Assembly: GCF_030247185.1 (NCBI RefSeq)
Contig: NC_080570.1
Span: forward strand, 118,014,689 to 118,078,688
Direction of reading: 5' to 3'
Origin: Malaya genurostris
Lineage: Eukaryota > Arthropoda > Insecta > Diptera > Culicidae
Length of the DNA: 64,000 nt
In this document: positions 21,155 to 32,230 of the stretch, piece by piece
How the letters are laid out: each line of letters begins with the position of its first letter
How positions within the stretch are numbered: the stretch's first letter is position 1
Position numbers and translations under genes: made by a program
The notes under the pieces: model-generated
What the model saw: only the letters and a program-made list of their open reading frames with translations
Told to the model about the DNA's origin: nothing
Databases searched by the model: none

Positions 21155-22500
21155 TATTTTAAACTATAACATTTCCCTTATTTCCATTTCAAACATTGCT
21201 TCCCCTCCAAGTTATCCGCAACCCTGTTGTCTTATTTGCCGTCGCTATGAAATGCAAAAAATACACAAACAGTTCAAGTATTGCAATCTTTTCAAAATGC
21301 CTCGTCCATCTAAGAAGACGAAAGCATCGATCATTCGCGAAAATCAATAGAAAAATAGATGGAATACATTGATAGAGTGTGTTTTGGGTAGTGAGTATGA
21401 TCGGGACTCATCAGTTCAAACAGTGGTAGAACTGCCAGAAGTGCCGGTTCAAAACAATACCACGGAATTTAGAAACCGTACTGGATCCGATAATTTGGTA
21501 TCAATAGGTTAAGTTCTAAAATATTTTCGTCAATATATGAAATTATATCTTCAAATTTGCATGATAAATCTTTTCAGAGCAAATAGAATTTGTTAATTTT
21601 TGAATATGTGAGCTTCATATTCAAAAATTTAAAATTATATAAAAAGCCATTGCAACAGAGTTTGTTCTGATTTCGTGTTACTATACTTAATCCATCAATG
21701 TAACAGCTTCCGTTTTACTTTGTAATGTAAGAAAAATGTCAAGAACCAAGTGTGGGCAAACAGTAAACTATCTTCTTTGGCACAATCATTATATACTTTT
21801 GGTCGCATGAATGCAATTCGTTAACTCCAGAATGAGCATGAAGATGAGATAAGTCCACTCTGTTCTGCTAGGTGATGTGAATAGTTTCAATGTTTACATT
21901 TTGTTCTTGCACCTGTGTTCCTTTCAGCACACAAATATTATTATGTCATTCCTCTCTACTCTACTCTACTATTACTATATGAAAAAGTATTGTTACACCA
22001 ATACTTTTACATCTATTTTCTTGGCTTCTGTCCACGGTCACCTTAAAGTCAATGGAAGCAACAAATAATTTGCCGAATGTATTTAAATGATTGCTTCCTT
22101 TCTAACTTATATTGCATTGTTGTTTGCGGAGCTTGTTTACCGTTATTAACGAAGGGTCAATAAAATTACACTAATACTAAGCCTACTGAGTCTCTGATTA
22201 CTGACACAACAATTTTCAATGGATCATATGGTGACATTGTAATTTTTATTTTATTACAAATTTTTTTATGAAAACTGAAGAGATCTATCTCCAAGAATTT
22301 TCCTTATCTTACAAACTTTCGTACGGAAATCACATCATTTATGTACTGAATCGCCTTGCCGAGAACCGAAACTTATTGCAGTTGACCTTAGTTCAGTTCG
22401 CCTGAGTTACAACAATGTGACTAAATAAACAAAGCATCATTATTATTCGAATAAATTGAGTTCTGGTGCGTTCAGTCCGGTGGTGGTGGTGGTGGCCTTT
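21155..22500. other. AT-rich DNA without recognised gene
   Basis: Contains the possible coding remnant at 21297-21509 (separate entry) and a short GGT run at 22482-22494. Otherwise it holds no repeat shared with the window and no domain. Confidence 0.4.
21297..21509 (+). pseudogene. Possible exon remnant, family unknown
   Basis: From an ATG at 21297 the frame reads MPRPSKKTKASIIRENQ, a TAG, then 52 further codons ending near VSIG before TAA. The basic N-terminus followed by an acidic, polar stretch looks more protein-like than the surrounding frames. The sequence after the last codons (ataggttaag) could be a decayed splice donor. I do not recognise the family. It may be chance. Confidence 0.2.
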
Positions 22501-23840
22501 TCCCTATTCTGAGCCTCAAGTTTGATGCTCGCAAGATGACGAAATTGTGCCCGGAATCCGCAATGAACCCAATATGTTTACATATTTGTTATGGACTCTC
22601 CCGAGCGGGTGATGGCCTCCATATTCAAACGTGCAATTTATGTAGTTACGACGACCCTCGCCTCCATCCTCGTACTTGGCTGTGGTTCGATGGATCGATG
22701 GCAAGGGATCAAATGTTACAACCATATTACGAATGTGAACAATCGACGAAGGGATTCGACATTTTATGTGCGTCAATAAAAGCTATAAATGTCGTTTGGT
22801 CTGCTCTTCGAGCGGCAATTGAAGGATGCTGGTTGATGGCGGGATGACGGGATGATTGTCGTAACACTATCGTTCGTGTTCCATATTTCTTCGTTTCCTA
22901 ACCCGAAGCAGGGACAGACCGGTGGCAAGTCGCACCGGCTGATACATCCGGTTTCCCTCCTCCCGGTTGACCCACTAATATTCTGGTCATTCTTGTCAAA
23001 TCAAAGGTCGACGACAGCATTGTTAAAGCTCAAGGCGGAGGACCCTGGAGTGCCTGGAGTAGAATAAATTCTGCAAACGGATGCACAGCTGCCAGTGCCT
23101 TCCAAACACACATACCTCGGGGGCCATTCGCTTGACTGCCTTCCGATGGCTCGTCATTTTCGTGCATAACACGCATACCAATCGTAACTGCTGCCGGATG
23201 ACAGTCATTCAGTCGCATTCCACTTCCGCCCCAGGAGGGGGTTCACCTAGAGTCAATCGGGATCACCGAATGATGAAAACATGTGTGTTTCCGATTCCGG
23301 TCGCGACATATGGCTTAGCAACTTCGTAGCAGAACAATCGACCCCTCACTTAAAGAGTGAATGCTACGGAACTGCTGGTTTTAATATCATTTCGGTTTTG
23401 AATTCACGCCCCCAAACCGATAGGGATCCTTTAAACAATCACTCCCTCGTTACTGGACTAGACCAGACCACTCATGGTTGTGATGAACAAAAAAACAAAA
23501 ATCCGAAACAGAACTAGAATTGGAAAGTTATCAATGGACAGTCCCTGCCAGACAGCGGTTCGGATTTTTCCTCATCTTTACTTCGAACGTTCCGAGTTCC
23601 GGACAGTCGACCGACACTAACAATTCATCGGCATCAGCGAAATCCCCATGATCAATCCTGTCAGCAATTTAGCAGGATTGGAGCTATCACACACACACAC
23701 ACACACATTCAGAGATGCTACAAGTGGATCAATTGTTGCGGCACGGTGGATTCGGGTTTCGAGCGTCCGTCGAGAGGACAGTAGTTGAACAAGCGAGGAA
23801 TTCGATGTGAGTGCGGAAATCGAATCATTTACTATTCGAT
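22501..23840. other. Unique GC-richer island
   Basis: About 1.3 kb of less AT-rich sequence that shares no repeats with the rest of the window. It includes a CA microsatellite at 23688-23707. Frames of 60-103 codons on both strands overlap one another and carry no recognisable domain. Candidate conserved intronic or regulatory DNA; not demonstrated. Confidence 0.35.
23688..23707. repeat. CA dinucleotide microsatellite
   Basis: Ten perfect CA units. Confidence 0.9.
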
Positions 23841-24272
23841 TCCGAACTGACTGAGACTTGTTAGTAGGTGCTGGCTAAGCATTGTTATGGTTTTCATTGT
23901 GCCAGCTTTCGGATCCACTTTCGATTGTTGCACTCGAATGATTGATACTCCACCACATCCAATGAAGTTTTGGGCATTATTTGTGTGCACTTCTGAAAAT
24001 GCGGTGTGCGCCAAAACAAAAGGCCTTGGTTAAACCGACACGGGAAAAGTAATTAAATTTAGTTTGCTGTATTTGCCTAAACTGAAATACTGGAAAGAGG
24101 TAACAAATTGAACATGTTTTCACGGAGGGTTGACTAGATTTTTTTAAATATACCCGTGACAAATGAATAACTTTCATATGTCAGTAAAGTATTTTGAACC
24201 AAACAGTAGAAATGTAAGTTGGAATATTAAATTTGAAATCCTAAATTTCTTTTATTAGTGTCTTGAATAACA
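23841..24272. other. No recognisable gene
   Basis: AT-rich flank of the hexamer array. No shared repeat and no domain. Confidence 0.4.
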
Positions 24273-24818
24273 AGTCCCAGTCCCAGTCCCAGTCCCAGTC
24301 CCAGTCCCAGTCCCAGTCCCAGTCCCAGTCCCAGTCCCAGTCCCAGTCCCAGTCCCAGTCCCAGTCCCAGTCCCAGTCCCAGTCCCAGTCCCAGTCCCAG
24401 TCCCAGTCCCAGTCCCAGTCCCAGTCCCAGTCCCAGTCCCAGTCCCAGTCCCAGTCCCAGTCCCAGTCCCAGTCCCAGTCCCAGTCCCAGTCCCAGTCCC
24501 AGTCCCAGTCCCAGTCCCAGTCCCAGTCCCAGTCCCAGTCCCAGTCCCAGTCCCAGTCCCAGTCCCAGTCCCAGTCCCAGTCCCAGTCCCAGTCCCAGTC
24601 CCAGTCCCAGTCCCAGTCCCAGTCCCAGTCCCAGTCCCAGTCCCAGTCCCAGTCCCAGTCCCAGTCCCAGTCCCAGTCCCAGTCCCAGTCCCAGTCCCAG
24701 TCCCAGTCCCAGTCCCAGTCCCAGTCCCAGTCCCAGTCCCAGTCCCAGTCCCAGTCCCAGTCCCAGTCCCAGTCCCAGTCCCAGTCCCAGTCCCAGTCCC
24801 AGTCCCAGTCCCAGTCCC
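24273..24818. repeat. (AGTCCC)91 perfect hexamer array
   Basis: 546 bp made of 91 uninterrupted AGTCCC units. The minus strand is (GGGACT)n, that is three Gs every six bases, the same G3N3 spacing that lets telomeric repeats form G-quadruplexes. The tract length is a multiple of three and contains no stop, so several frames read as dipeptide repeats (Gly-Thr, Trp-Asp, Gly-Leu, Ser-Gln). These are not genes. The array was originally continuous with 25179-25363. Confidence 0.95.
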
Positions 24819-24819
24819 A

Positions 24820-25177
24820 CACTCAAGCAAATTGAGTAGTGAAAATCATAAGGCAAATCTTATGATGCATCAAAAATCATATTAAATTTCATAAGATAAA
24901 TATGAAAAATATACCTCTTCAATATACATCTCATCTATCACTATTATAGTTTTCATACGAACAACTTATGAACTTCACAATTAATGAGAGAAGTTATGTT
25001 TGTCATATAAATTTCGCACAATGTTCCTAAAAATTTCGTTTGAATTTCATAAGGCGTTTTATTGGAATTCCTATTTTCGGGATTTCATAAGGCGGTCTTA
25101 TGATTCGCTTACGATATTCTTGTGGCTAAAAATCATACGAAATCATTATGAAATTCCATATATTTTTTGCCTGAGTG
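24820..25177. mobile_element. MITE inserted in the hexamer array
   Basis: A 358-bp element with ends cactcaagcaaa and tttgcctgagtg. It is flanked by CA (24818-24819, 25178-25179), which is one duplicated dinucleotide of the CCCAGT repeat. The interior contains ttcataaggc / cttatgatt motifs in both orientations. No coding sequence. CACT-type ends with a 2-bp duplication hint at a CACTA (EnSpm)-like relation, unproven. Confidence 0.7.
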
Positions 25178-25178
25178 C

Positions 25179-25363
<185 letters not shown>

Positions 25364-25491
25364 TGTTAAGTCCAGTTAAAGTTTAAAGCCTGTCCACGTT
25401 GAATTTGCAGACGCCAAAATTTAGCTACAAAAAAGTTACATGTTCGACAACATTTCATATTTTCGACCACAAATGTCGCATCACTTCGACC

Positions 25492-25736
25492 GTTCCACGA
25501 CAAAAGGGCCTAACTGCAAATGACAGTTTCTCTTTGTTTACTTTTTCTTTTACGATTTACCGAACGGATTTTATAATTGACGCTTTACTTTTCGCAAAAC
25601 TTTCCAGGTAAAACTACAAGCTTTCGATTTATATTAGAAACTTTAAAGAATTTGCAATAATGGCTTCGTAATAATCAAAAGGGAAAGTAAACAAAGAGAG
25701 GCTCTCATTTGCACTTAGGCCCTTTTGTCGTGGGAC
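25492..25736. repeat. MITE with GTCCCACGACAAAAGG ends
   Basis: A 245-bp palindromic element. The left end is gttccacgacaaaagggcc and the right end is the inverse ggcccttttgtcgtgggac, followed inward by ctaactgcaaatga and ctctttgttta in both arms. Partial copies lie at 4379-4552 and 39534-39649. No coding sequence. Confidence 0.75.
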
Positions 25737-26330
25737 TATCGACTACTTCTGGAATTTCGTTCTTTCAAATTGCGATATAAAACGGCCAAACTCGTATGTT
25801 TCGTCGTCCTTTATAGTACAAGAAAATTGTCGCACAAAATCTGTGAAAAGCTGTTCCAGCGATCCGTGAAAGAATTCAAAATCTACACTGAAATAAAAGG
25901 ATAGGTTTTAATTGCCATCTGCTTTAATAGCAGAATGAGAGGATATGAATAGATTACCTTGCAACAGTAACAGGGAAGGGACTCCTTAGAATTACAAAGT
26001 TGTGAACAAAATTTGACCAAACGATTTCATCACGATGCTCTGGTTTGTAACAATTAGATTGGTCCCGAATGCGATTGTTACAAAATGAGCCCTCTGACGC
26101 ACTGATGATTCGACATCTCTACACGGAACCGCAAAACAACTTAATTTTAGGTACATTCCTCTCAGTTTGGTGGTTCCGTTCAATAACCTTCCGCCAGAAC
26201 AAACTATGGATTCAATGAACCGTTTACTAGTATGTGTCGTTTATTCGTTAACTTATATAATGTCTTCAATTTTCATGTATCTCGAAATGTAATCAAACAG
26301 TTGTTACTTAGTCACTTATCATGTTAGTTT
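25737..26330. other. No recognisable gene
   Basis: About 600 bp between a MITE and a retroelement 3' end. No shared repeat and no domain. Confidence 0.4.
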
Positions 26331-26975
26331 TAGAATCAAAGATTGATACAAAGATGGGGAGGTTTTATGCCTACTGGAGGCAGAGGTTTAAAAATGCTCA
26401 ACTCCAATGGGCTTTTCCCTGCTCCACATACATGCATACATACATTATTGTATTTTCGTTCAACCCCCACTCCTCTCCATCATTCTCCATTGGAAACTAA
26501 CTAGATTTGCCCGCCGAAATTAACCCGGTCGTCATTTCTTCTTTCTCTCTGTCTTCCACCATGCTTTCTGCGATCACTAATTAGATCTACATGCCGATTC
26601 TAACACAGTTGCTAGACCACGCTCGTCTACCACCTTCTCCACCAACCCTTGTATATATTCCCACTCTTTTCTTCTCACTCACTTTTTAAGCAAGAGTACT
26701 ATTACTGCCATGTAAGGCTTAGCGTCATCAATTAGTTATAGGGTTATAGATTTAGTTTTAATTGTTAGTTTTAATTGTTAGTTTCAATTGTTAGTAATAA
26801 GTCCAAATGTATCTGTTGGATCATTGTAATCTGTTGATACAAATAATGAGAAGGTTTTATGCCTGCTGGAGAGAGAGATTACCAAATTCCATCTCCATCG
26901 GGCTTTTTTCTTGCTCCGTAAATAAATAAAAATAAAAAAATTAAAAGAAAAAATTAAAATAAATAAAATAAAAAA
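26331..26975 (+). mobile_element. Non-LTR 3'-end fragment with duplicated terminus
   Basis: Two similar segments of about 90 bp, 26345-26432 and 26848-26925, both run ggttttatgcct-ctggag to gggctttt-ctgctcc. The second is followed by an A-rich tail (taaataaataaaaat). Between them lies non-coding sequence with three ttagttttaattg-type units at 26752-26793. This looks like the 3' untranslated end of a 5'-truncated non-LTR element carrying two copies of its terminal block. No coding sequence remains, so the clade is uncertain. Confidence 0.45.
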
Positions 26976-27029
26976 ACATTATTTTAGGTAAAGTGTCTCT
27001 AGGTATTTTCCGTAAGGCATGTGCCAAAA

Positions 27030-27265
27030 ATTACTTAAAGATTAATTATTTTCATTCTACAGTTGAATCGTATTGACTCAATTCCAGGTTGGTACGGTTT
27101 ACTTAATTTTAGCTTATTGAATGAAACTCTCGCCGTTGGGTGGTTTTGCTCTTTGTATTTTGACAACAATTTAAGAAGCGCATGAAAGAAAAGATTCAAA
27201 AGAACTCAAAATTAAGTAAAAAGAGTCAACTAATAGGTAGTTTTTATTTTCCGTGTATACAGGAG
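27030..27265. repeat. Family D repeat
   Basis: Inverted relative to the copy at 2508-2715, sharing taattttagcttattgaatg, ggttttgctctttgta and aagaaaagattc blocks. Non-coding. Confidence 0.55.
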
Positions 27266-27269
27266 TTTG

Positions 27270-27900
27270 AAACAATACGCAGTCAAGTTTTACCCACCCC
27301 TGCTGTCAAATGTATGGAAATTGTGAGTTTTGACATCAACCGAGAACGACATCGTTTAACGAGCATAAGTTTGTTCATCGTCATAGCCAACCACAATGAT
27401 TTAGAAAATTAAAAATGGCTGAATCGATTTTAACAAACTTATGCTCGTTAAAAAGCTACTGTTGGGCCATTGATTAAGTTCAAAGATCAAATGGCTGTGA
27501 CTTTTGGTTCCGGAGATATGATGGTATAAATGACGTAACCGACCAAACACGTTGTTTTTTACCGCTCTAATGTATATAAGAGTGCCATTATTTTTCGATC
27601 ACCTCTAATTTCGTAAAGCGCTATTGTTCAAAAGTTTAATCACCTCGAAAAAAGTGCAAAATTTGAGCTAAATCGGACATGGGTACGGCGTGCTGCCCAG
27701 CGGTTAAAGTTTGAAAATTTTCGATCTTTAAAAAGCACCATAGGGGAGAGTACAGGAAATTTCCGAAATCAAAAATTTTTTTTGATGCCAAAAATCTTAA
27801 AATTGCATGAAACGTCGAGATTTAGTGTCATCTCAAAAAAAATTTTTTTTGAAAAAAATCAACTTTCTGGCACTTCGAAAAATTTTGTATGAGCAAACCT
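27270..27900. repeat. Family J repeat, uninterrupted copy
   Basis: Carries the gtgacttttggttccggaga, ttttttaccgctctaat and tctaatttcgtaaagcg blocks in one piece. Because these are split by an insertion at 12677-14040, this copy serves as the empty-site reference. It is not coding. Confidence 0.55.
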
Positions 27901-28064
27901 GATATAAAAACCAGGTTCGAAACTGACTCGATTTTCAGTTCAACAATGTTGAAATTAGGTTCGAAACTAGCCTCAAACTAGAGTGCCTATAACCAGAGTG
28001 ACGACATGTCATCTCTGTGAAAATGAATGTTTTGGCAACCTAGAAATCAACATCTAAGAACACT

Positions 28065-29355
28065 CCCACATTATCGAAATGACGGAATGCGTAATGAATT
28101 CTTACTCGACTGCATGATTTTTCAGTGCTCGATCGGTTCAGTGCTAGAATTTTCGCCTGAGTTGGCTGCTCGATCAAGCTGATTGACAGTGACATTATAA
28201 ATGTCATTGAATATTCGCTCATTTTATGAATGTTTAAGTGTAAAATTTAGACGACTTAAGCCATTTCATTACACTCCAGCTAGAGGAATGGATGATGCTG
28301 ACTAAGGTAGGCCGTTTTGTTAATTTCCAGCGAATTTCAACAGTTTATGTTGGAATTCTAAGAAGAACTGGTTATTTACTAGTTCTGTATATCCGAAAAA
28401 CATGAAGATTTCAATGTGTATAATCAGTTATGTAATGTTTTCATTTAAAAATAAACTGAAAGTCAGCACGAAAACGTGCAAAATCGGGGAATAAGAAGAA
28501 GAAGACAAATTGACAATTCAGTCCGCATCTTCTCACTCAATTCCGATTGATTTCCGAATCAACCGGTTGTAGGCGAAATTCATTCGGAATAGGTTGTTGC
28601 ACTGGAGTTCAGAGATGTCTATCTCCTCTGTGTGACGAAGAGCAAGCAAAATTTCTCCCCTCGCACTGACAACTTCAACGAGAGCTCTTCTCTTTCACAT
28701 TTATACACCACTGTTGTGTAAGTGTGCACGCATCATGAGTGCGTTTGTTTATTTCCTTTTACCTCTTCCACTGAATCGCACCAAAGTGCTAGAGCATTAG
28801 CTAATAAATTCTCTGAGGTGGATGCAGATACTTTCACAGAGGTGTACACGCCGGTGAGCACTCTGCTGTATGGTTTTCGTAGATGAAGCGTGGACACGCA
28901 AAATCAGCAAAATAAAACAAATTATCGTAAAATTTTCGGTTTTCCTTGCAAATTTTTCATAGCAAGGCCAGATCTACTCTCTATTAATTGAAGTTCACAG
29001 AAGTGTTCGCTCACAATCACGCGCCAGTGGTCACTTGGGTGTATTTAGACGAGAGCGCGTGTGAGCGATTCATGCGAAGAGAATGTGTTTCACTCGCACC
29101 AGCTGCTTTAACCACAAGCACACACTCAAATGCTGTCTATTCGACACTGAGAAGAAGTGCGCTTTCCTCTTTGTGTGGTGCTTCGTTTTTTTCATCCTCG
29201 GTGTGGCAAAAATCTGACTCTAGCGTGTATAACTCTGGTGAAATGCCATCTCTGCTGGAGTTGGAATTGATTCGGAATTCATTATGATTTCCACATGAAA
29301 TTCCGAATAAAAATTTCTCGCCGATTCGGAATCCATTCGGATCTGATAATGTGGG
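28065..29355. mobile_element. Family I element with nested MITE
   Basis: Ends cccacattatc and gataatgtggg form a perfect 11-bp inverted repeat, possibly flanked by CT (28063-28064, 29356-29357). The sequence is collinear, in inverse orientation, with the 574-bp copy at 6810-7383 once the 645-bp insert at 28610-29254 and its extra duplication are removed. No transposase. Confidence 0.75.
28610..29254. mobile_element. hAT-like MITE inside family I
   Basis: A 645-bp element with ends cagagatgtct and a-atgccatctctg, flanked by the perfect 8-bp duplication ctggagtt (28602-28609, 29255-29262). The copy at 6810-7383 shows the uninterrupted target (gcactggagg on the opposite strand). CAGAG-type ends and an 8-bp duplication fit hAT. 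The interior differs from the CAGAGATG elements at 223 and 44262. A 99-codon frame inside (28988-29287) runs out of the element and is not considered a gene. Confidence 0.85.
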
Positions 29356-30026
29356 CTGGTGTTGCTATAGCTTTAAAATGACTTTTGTAAAACCAACAAG
29401 CAGAAGTTGGTCAGATTTTTGTACGTAATGTAAAGTTTGCATCTAAAACGAAATAGTTTGAAGATGAAATGTTTAGCAATATTCTGCTGCAATCAATCAA
29501 CCACAGAATTTCGGAACATCGGATTTTTTCGATTTCCATTGGATAGAGAATTACGAGCTCTTTGGAAAAAGTTTTGTGGGCTTCTAGCTAATTTTCCAAT
29601 CAATGACACCTGCCGTGTGTGCAGTGTATGTCAATAGGAAGAAGCACAAACTATTTATTAATGTTCTATCAAAATTAGTTCCATTTCCAGGAAGAAGATC
29701 TTTATTTCACAGATTTTACGCCGACGAATGGCTGTTCCAGTCTTCGAACACGTTCAACAAATATCAATTAACAATAATTCAGATGTTTTATTTGGGACTA
29801 AACGTAAATATAATCGGTATGAAAATTGTGTTCTTTGTTTTTATGTTGTATTATGTGTATCATTATTTCTTAATTTAAGTCTCATAGACAGTTTGAACAA
29901 GGAAATTTCCGACCTGAAAAAACCCTGCCATGGACTTGAAACTGTTGTAAATGAACAAGAAACTATCATTAAAACACAAAATCAGACACAAGATTTAGCG
30001 TTGAAAGCTATTAACAGAATATTTAA

Positions 30027-31172
30027 CCCTCAGGGTACGGACTATAAAAAAGTTACGTTCAGTACGGACAGGGTTAGCCTAACCCGGCGACTTTGATTGG
30101 GTGTATATCGAGCTGTACTTTGACAATTTGAATAATTTTTTTTTATTTTGTGTGAAATTGTCTCAAAAATATAATTGAGTTGTCAGATTAATCATTTAAC
30201 TGATTGAAAAAAATTATAATGAAAAATGTGAACGGGTCTTGATTTTTTTTTGTAAAAAACGTTTTTTTTCAAAATGCTGTAACTTTTTGAAAAAAAATAT
30301 TAACATTGTAAAACTCGCATTTGAAAGGTAAAAAGTAGTTCTTACAAATGTCCATAACGGTTTTTTGATTTATTCGAAAAACTATATTTTTTTGAAAAAT
30401 GAAAATACGCGTTTTTTCGAGTTAGCAAAAAAACGTTGTTTCGTTGATTTATGATGATAAAGGTTAAAATTAATTACTTTGAGCGTAAAAAAATTGTTTC
30501 TCAGATATTGTTGAGTAGTATCATATAAATAAATACCAAACATAATTGTTAAAGGCGTCGTTACGGCGTCGTCGGTGTCACTGTCATTCTCTGTAACGCT
30601 GTCCTCCTCGTTTTCCTTGTACAACTCATCCAAAGCAGCAACGCTTCGAGTGATTCGACGCGTTGCCATGTTTTTAATGCGTGTTCTTTAACAAAAAATT
30701 ACAAGAAACAAAATTTAATGAGTTATAATTCACTACGAGCAGCAAAGATTTCGATATAAGACGTACGTTCAAGTGATTGAGATCTACTACAATACTTCGC
30801 TTACACCATGTACAACGCGTTATTTTGAGGTTAAAATCTACAAAATTAAGTAAAGAGTACCTATTCTTACTTACCTTTTTATTCCTCAGCGGCAAACAGA
30901 CGAAAATTAAACTTAATTTTTTTGAAAATTTTGGATTTTGTAACGTTCGATACGGACTGGGTGTACCACACCCGAGCACAATGTTTATATGTGTCTAGCT
31001 CGGACACAAAGCGGAGACTGACTCTGCCGCTTGGGCCTCTAATAGTGTGTACCTATAAGTTTACCACCCCCCCCCCCCCCCCTGGTCCGGACCCCCCTCG
31101 CCGACCTCTCTTCGTATGGCGCTTCTTTCAAATTTCGCTCGGGTTACGGTAACCCAGTCCGTACCCTGAGGG
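30027..31172 (-). mobile_element. piggyBac-like element in the P remnant
   Basis: A 1146-bp element with 17-bp perfect inverted ends, ccctcagggtacggact and agtccgtaccctgaggg. It is flanked by TTAA on both sides (30023-30026, 31173-31176). TTAA duplication and CCC-type ends are diagnostic of piggyBac. Removing it and one TTAA joins the two parts of the P-type gene. It includes a run of 16 Cs at 31067-31082. The strand is given from the coding remnant. Confidence 0.9.
30382..30669 (-). pseudogene. piggyBac transposase N-terminal remnant
   Basis: The minus strand from 30669 reads MATRRITRSVAALDELYK and then an acidic EENDSD-type stretch, like the acidic N-terminal segment common in piggyBac transposases. 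After about 38 residues the sequence becomes low-complexity and AT-rich, without the DDD catalytic core, so nearly all of a protein of about 580 residues has been deleted. The position just inside the right end of a TTAA-flanked element supports the call. Similarity is compositional, not proven. Confidence 0.45.
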
Positions 31173-32230
31173 TTAATCCAGATCAGGTTGATACACTAAT
31201 GTATGCAAAGAAACATCCAAAGCAGTGGACTGACGCAACCATCACCGAAAGTCTTCAAGCAAAATTCATTTGTGGAACGAAAGGGTATGAATACCAAAGA
31301 AATAAATATCCTCTTCCGTCTGAACGTACGCTACAGCGCAGAGTAGAGGATTTAAGTTTTCATTCAGGGATTTTATGTGAATTTTATTTTCAGGGATTTT
31401 ATGTGAAGTTTTAGAACTTAAAACTGAAGGTGAACACCCTACTTTCAGACGATCGCGATTGTGGACTTGTATTCGATGAGATGTCAATTGAAGAAGCAAG
31501 AAGCTTTTGCGCTTCTGATAGTAAGTTTTACGGCGACATAACTATCTCTGGTCAAACTGGACTAGCTACCCATGCTCTCGTATTTGTATTGGTGGGAATC
31601 AAAGCTAGATGGAAACAAATCATCAGTTATCATTTTACTGGAAATAGTATACCCGATAATGAATTAAAAAATATCTCATTTGCCATCATACAAGAGGTGA
31701 AGTCATTAGGATGCAGAGTTCATTTTTTAACATCAGATTGTAGTCCGAACAACAAAAAGTTATGGAACAATCTCAGTTTAAAATTTCATAAGAACGATGT
31801 AATGAACAGTGAACCTGTTGAGCATCCTTCGGGTTCATCGAGGAAGCTAGAAATAATTCCAGATGTGGTTCATGTTTTCAAATCCACTGTGCAAGGATGG
31901 TGCAACAACGAAGTAATATGGTTGCCATCGGATGTAGTTGAATCAAATGGATTTTGTACTAACGAGGTTAACATACACCATCTGACAGACTTGTCATAGT
32001 CTGAAACTAGAAGATGTGGAGTTCCACACAAAAAAGAGTAGTTTTGATGCCATGAAAGTTTTAAATTCTGCTAAGTATGTGAACAGGAATGTTTCCGCCG
32101 CCCTTCGATTTTTTAGTCAAGCTGCAAACCGACCCGATGTATTACCGACAGCGTTCTTCATTGAAAATCTTTCGAAATGGTTTCAACTCTCAAAAAAAAA
32201 CAGATCGATAAAAATGGCGTTGAGTAAATG

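Larger units (their letters stand above)
29464..32230 (+). pseudogene. P-superfamily transposase with THAP start, broken
   Basis: The remnant starts at an ATG at 29464 with a THAP-like zinc-finger beginning: C3 and C8 of MKCLAIFCC, then FFRFPLDRELRALWKKFC. The second Cys-His pair is not readable. A coiled-coil-like segment (LNKEISDLKK, about 29895-30000) precedes a piggyBac-like insertion at 30027-31172. After it come KYPLPSERTLQRRVEDL (31305-31360) and, at 31430-31999, an RNase-H-like core with CGLVFDEMS (first Asp), LTSDCSPNNKKLW, IIPDVVHVFKS and FCTNEVNIHHLTDL. At 32016 the frame shifts into DAMKVLNSAKYVNRN, ending near a possible splice donor at 32229. The 3' catalytic part is not recognised. 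A short duplication near 31370-31408 and at least three frame breaks make it non-functional. P elements are DNA transposons whose transposase uses GTP and a THAP DNA-binding domain. Confidence 0.8.

Noticed and set aside
22536..22847. 103-codon frame in the unique island
   Set aside because: No recognised domain, and an 86-codon frame lies on the opposite strand. Evidence is insufficient to call a gene.
24227..24856. Long frames encoding Gly-Leu, Trp-Asp, Gly-Thr or Ser-Gln dipeptide repeats
   Set aside because: They exist only because the hexamer length is a multiple of three and contains no stop. Several frames on both strands are open at once.
28988..29287. 99-codon frame near the right end of the hAT-like MITE
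   Set aside because: It starts inside the MITE and runs across its terminus and target duplication into the host element, so it is not an ancestral gene.
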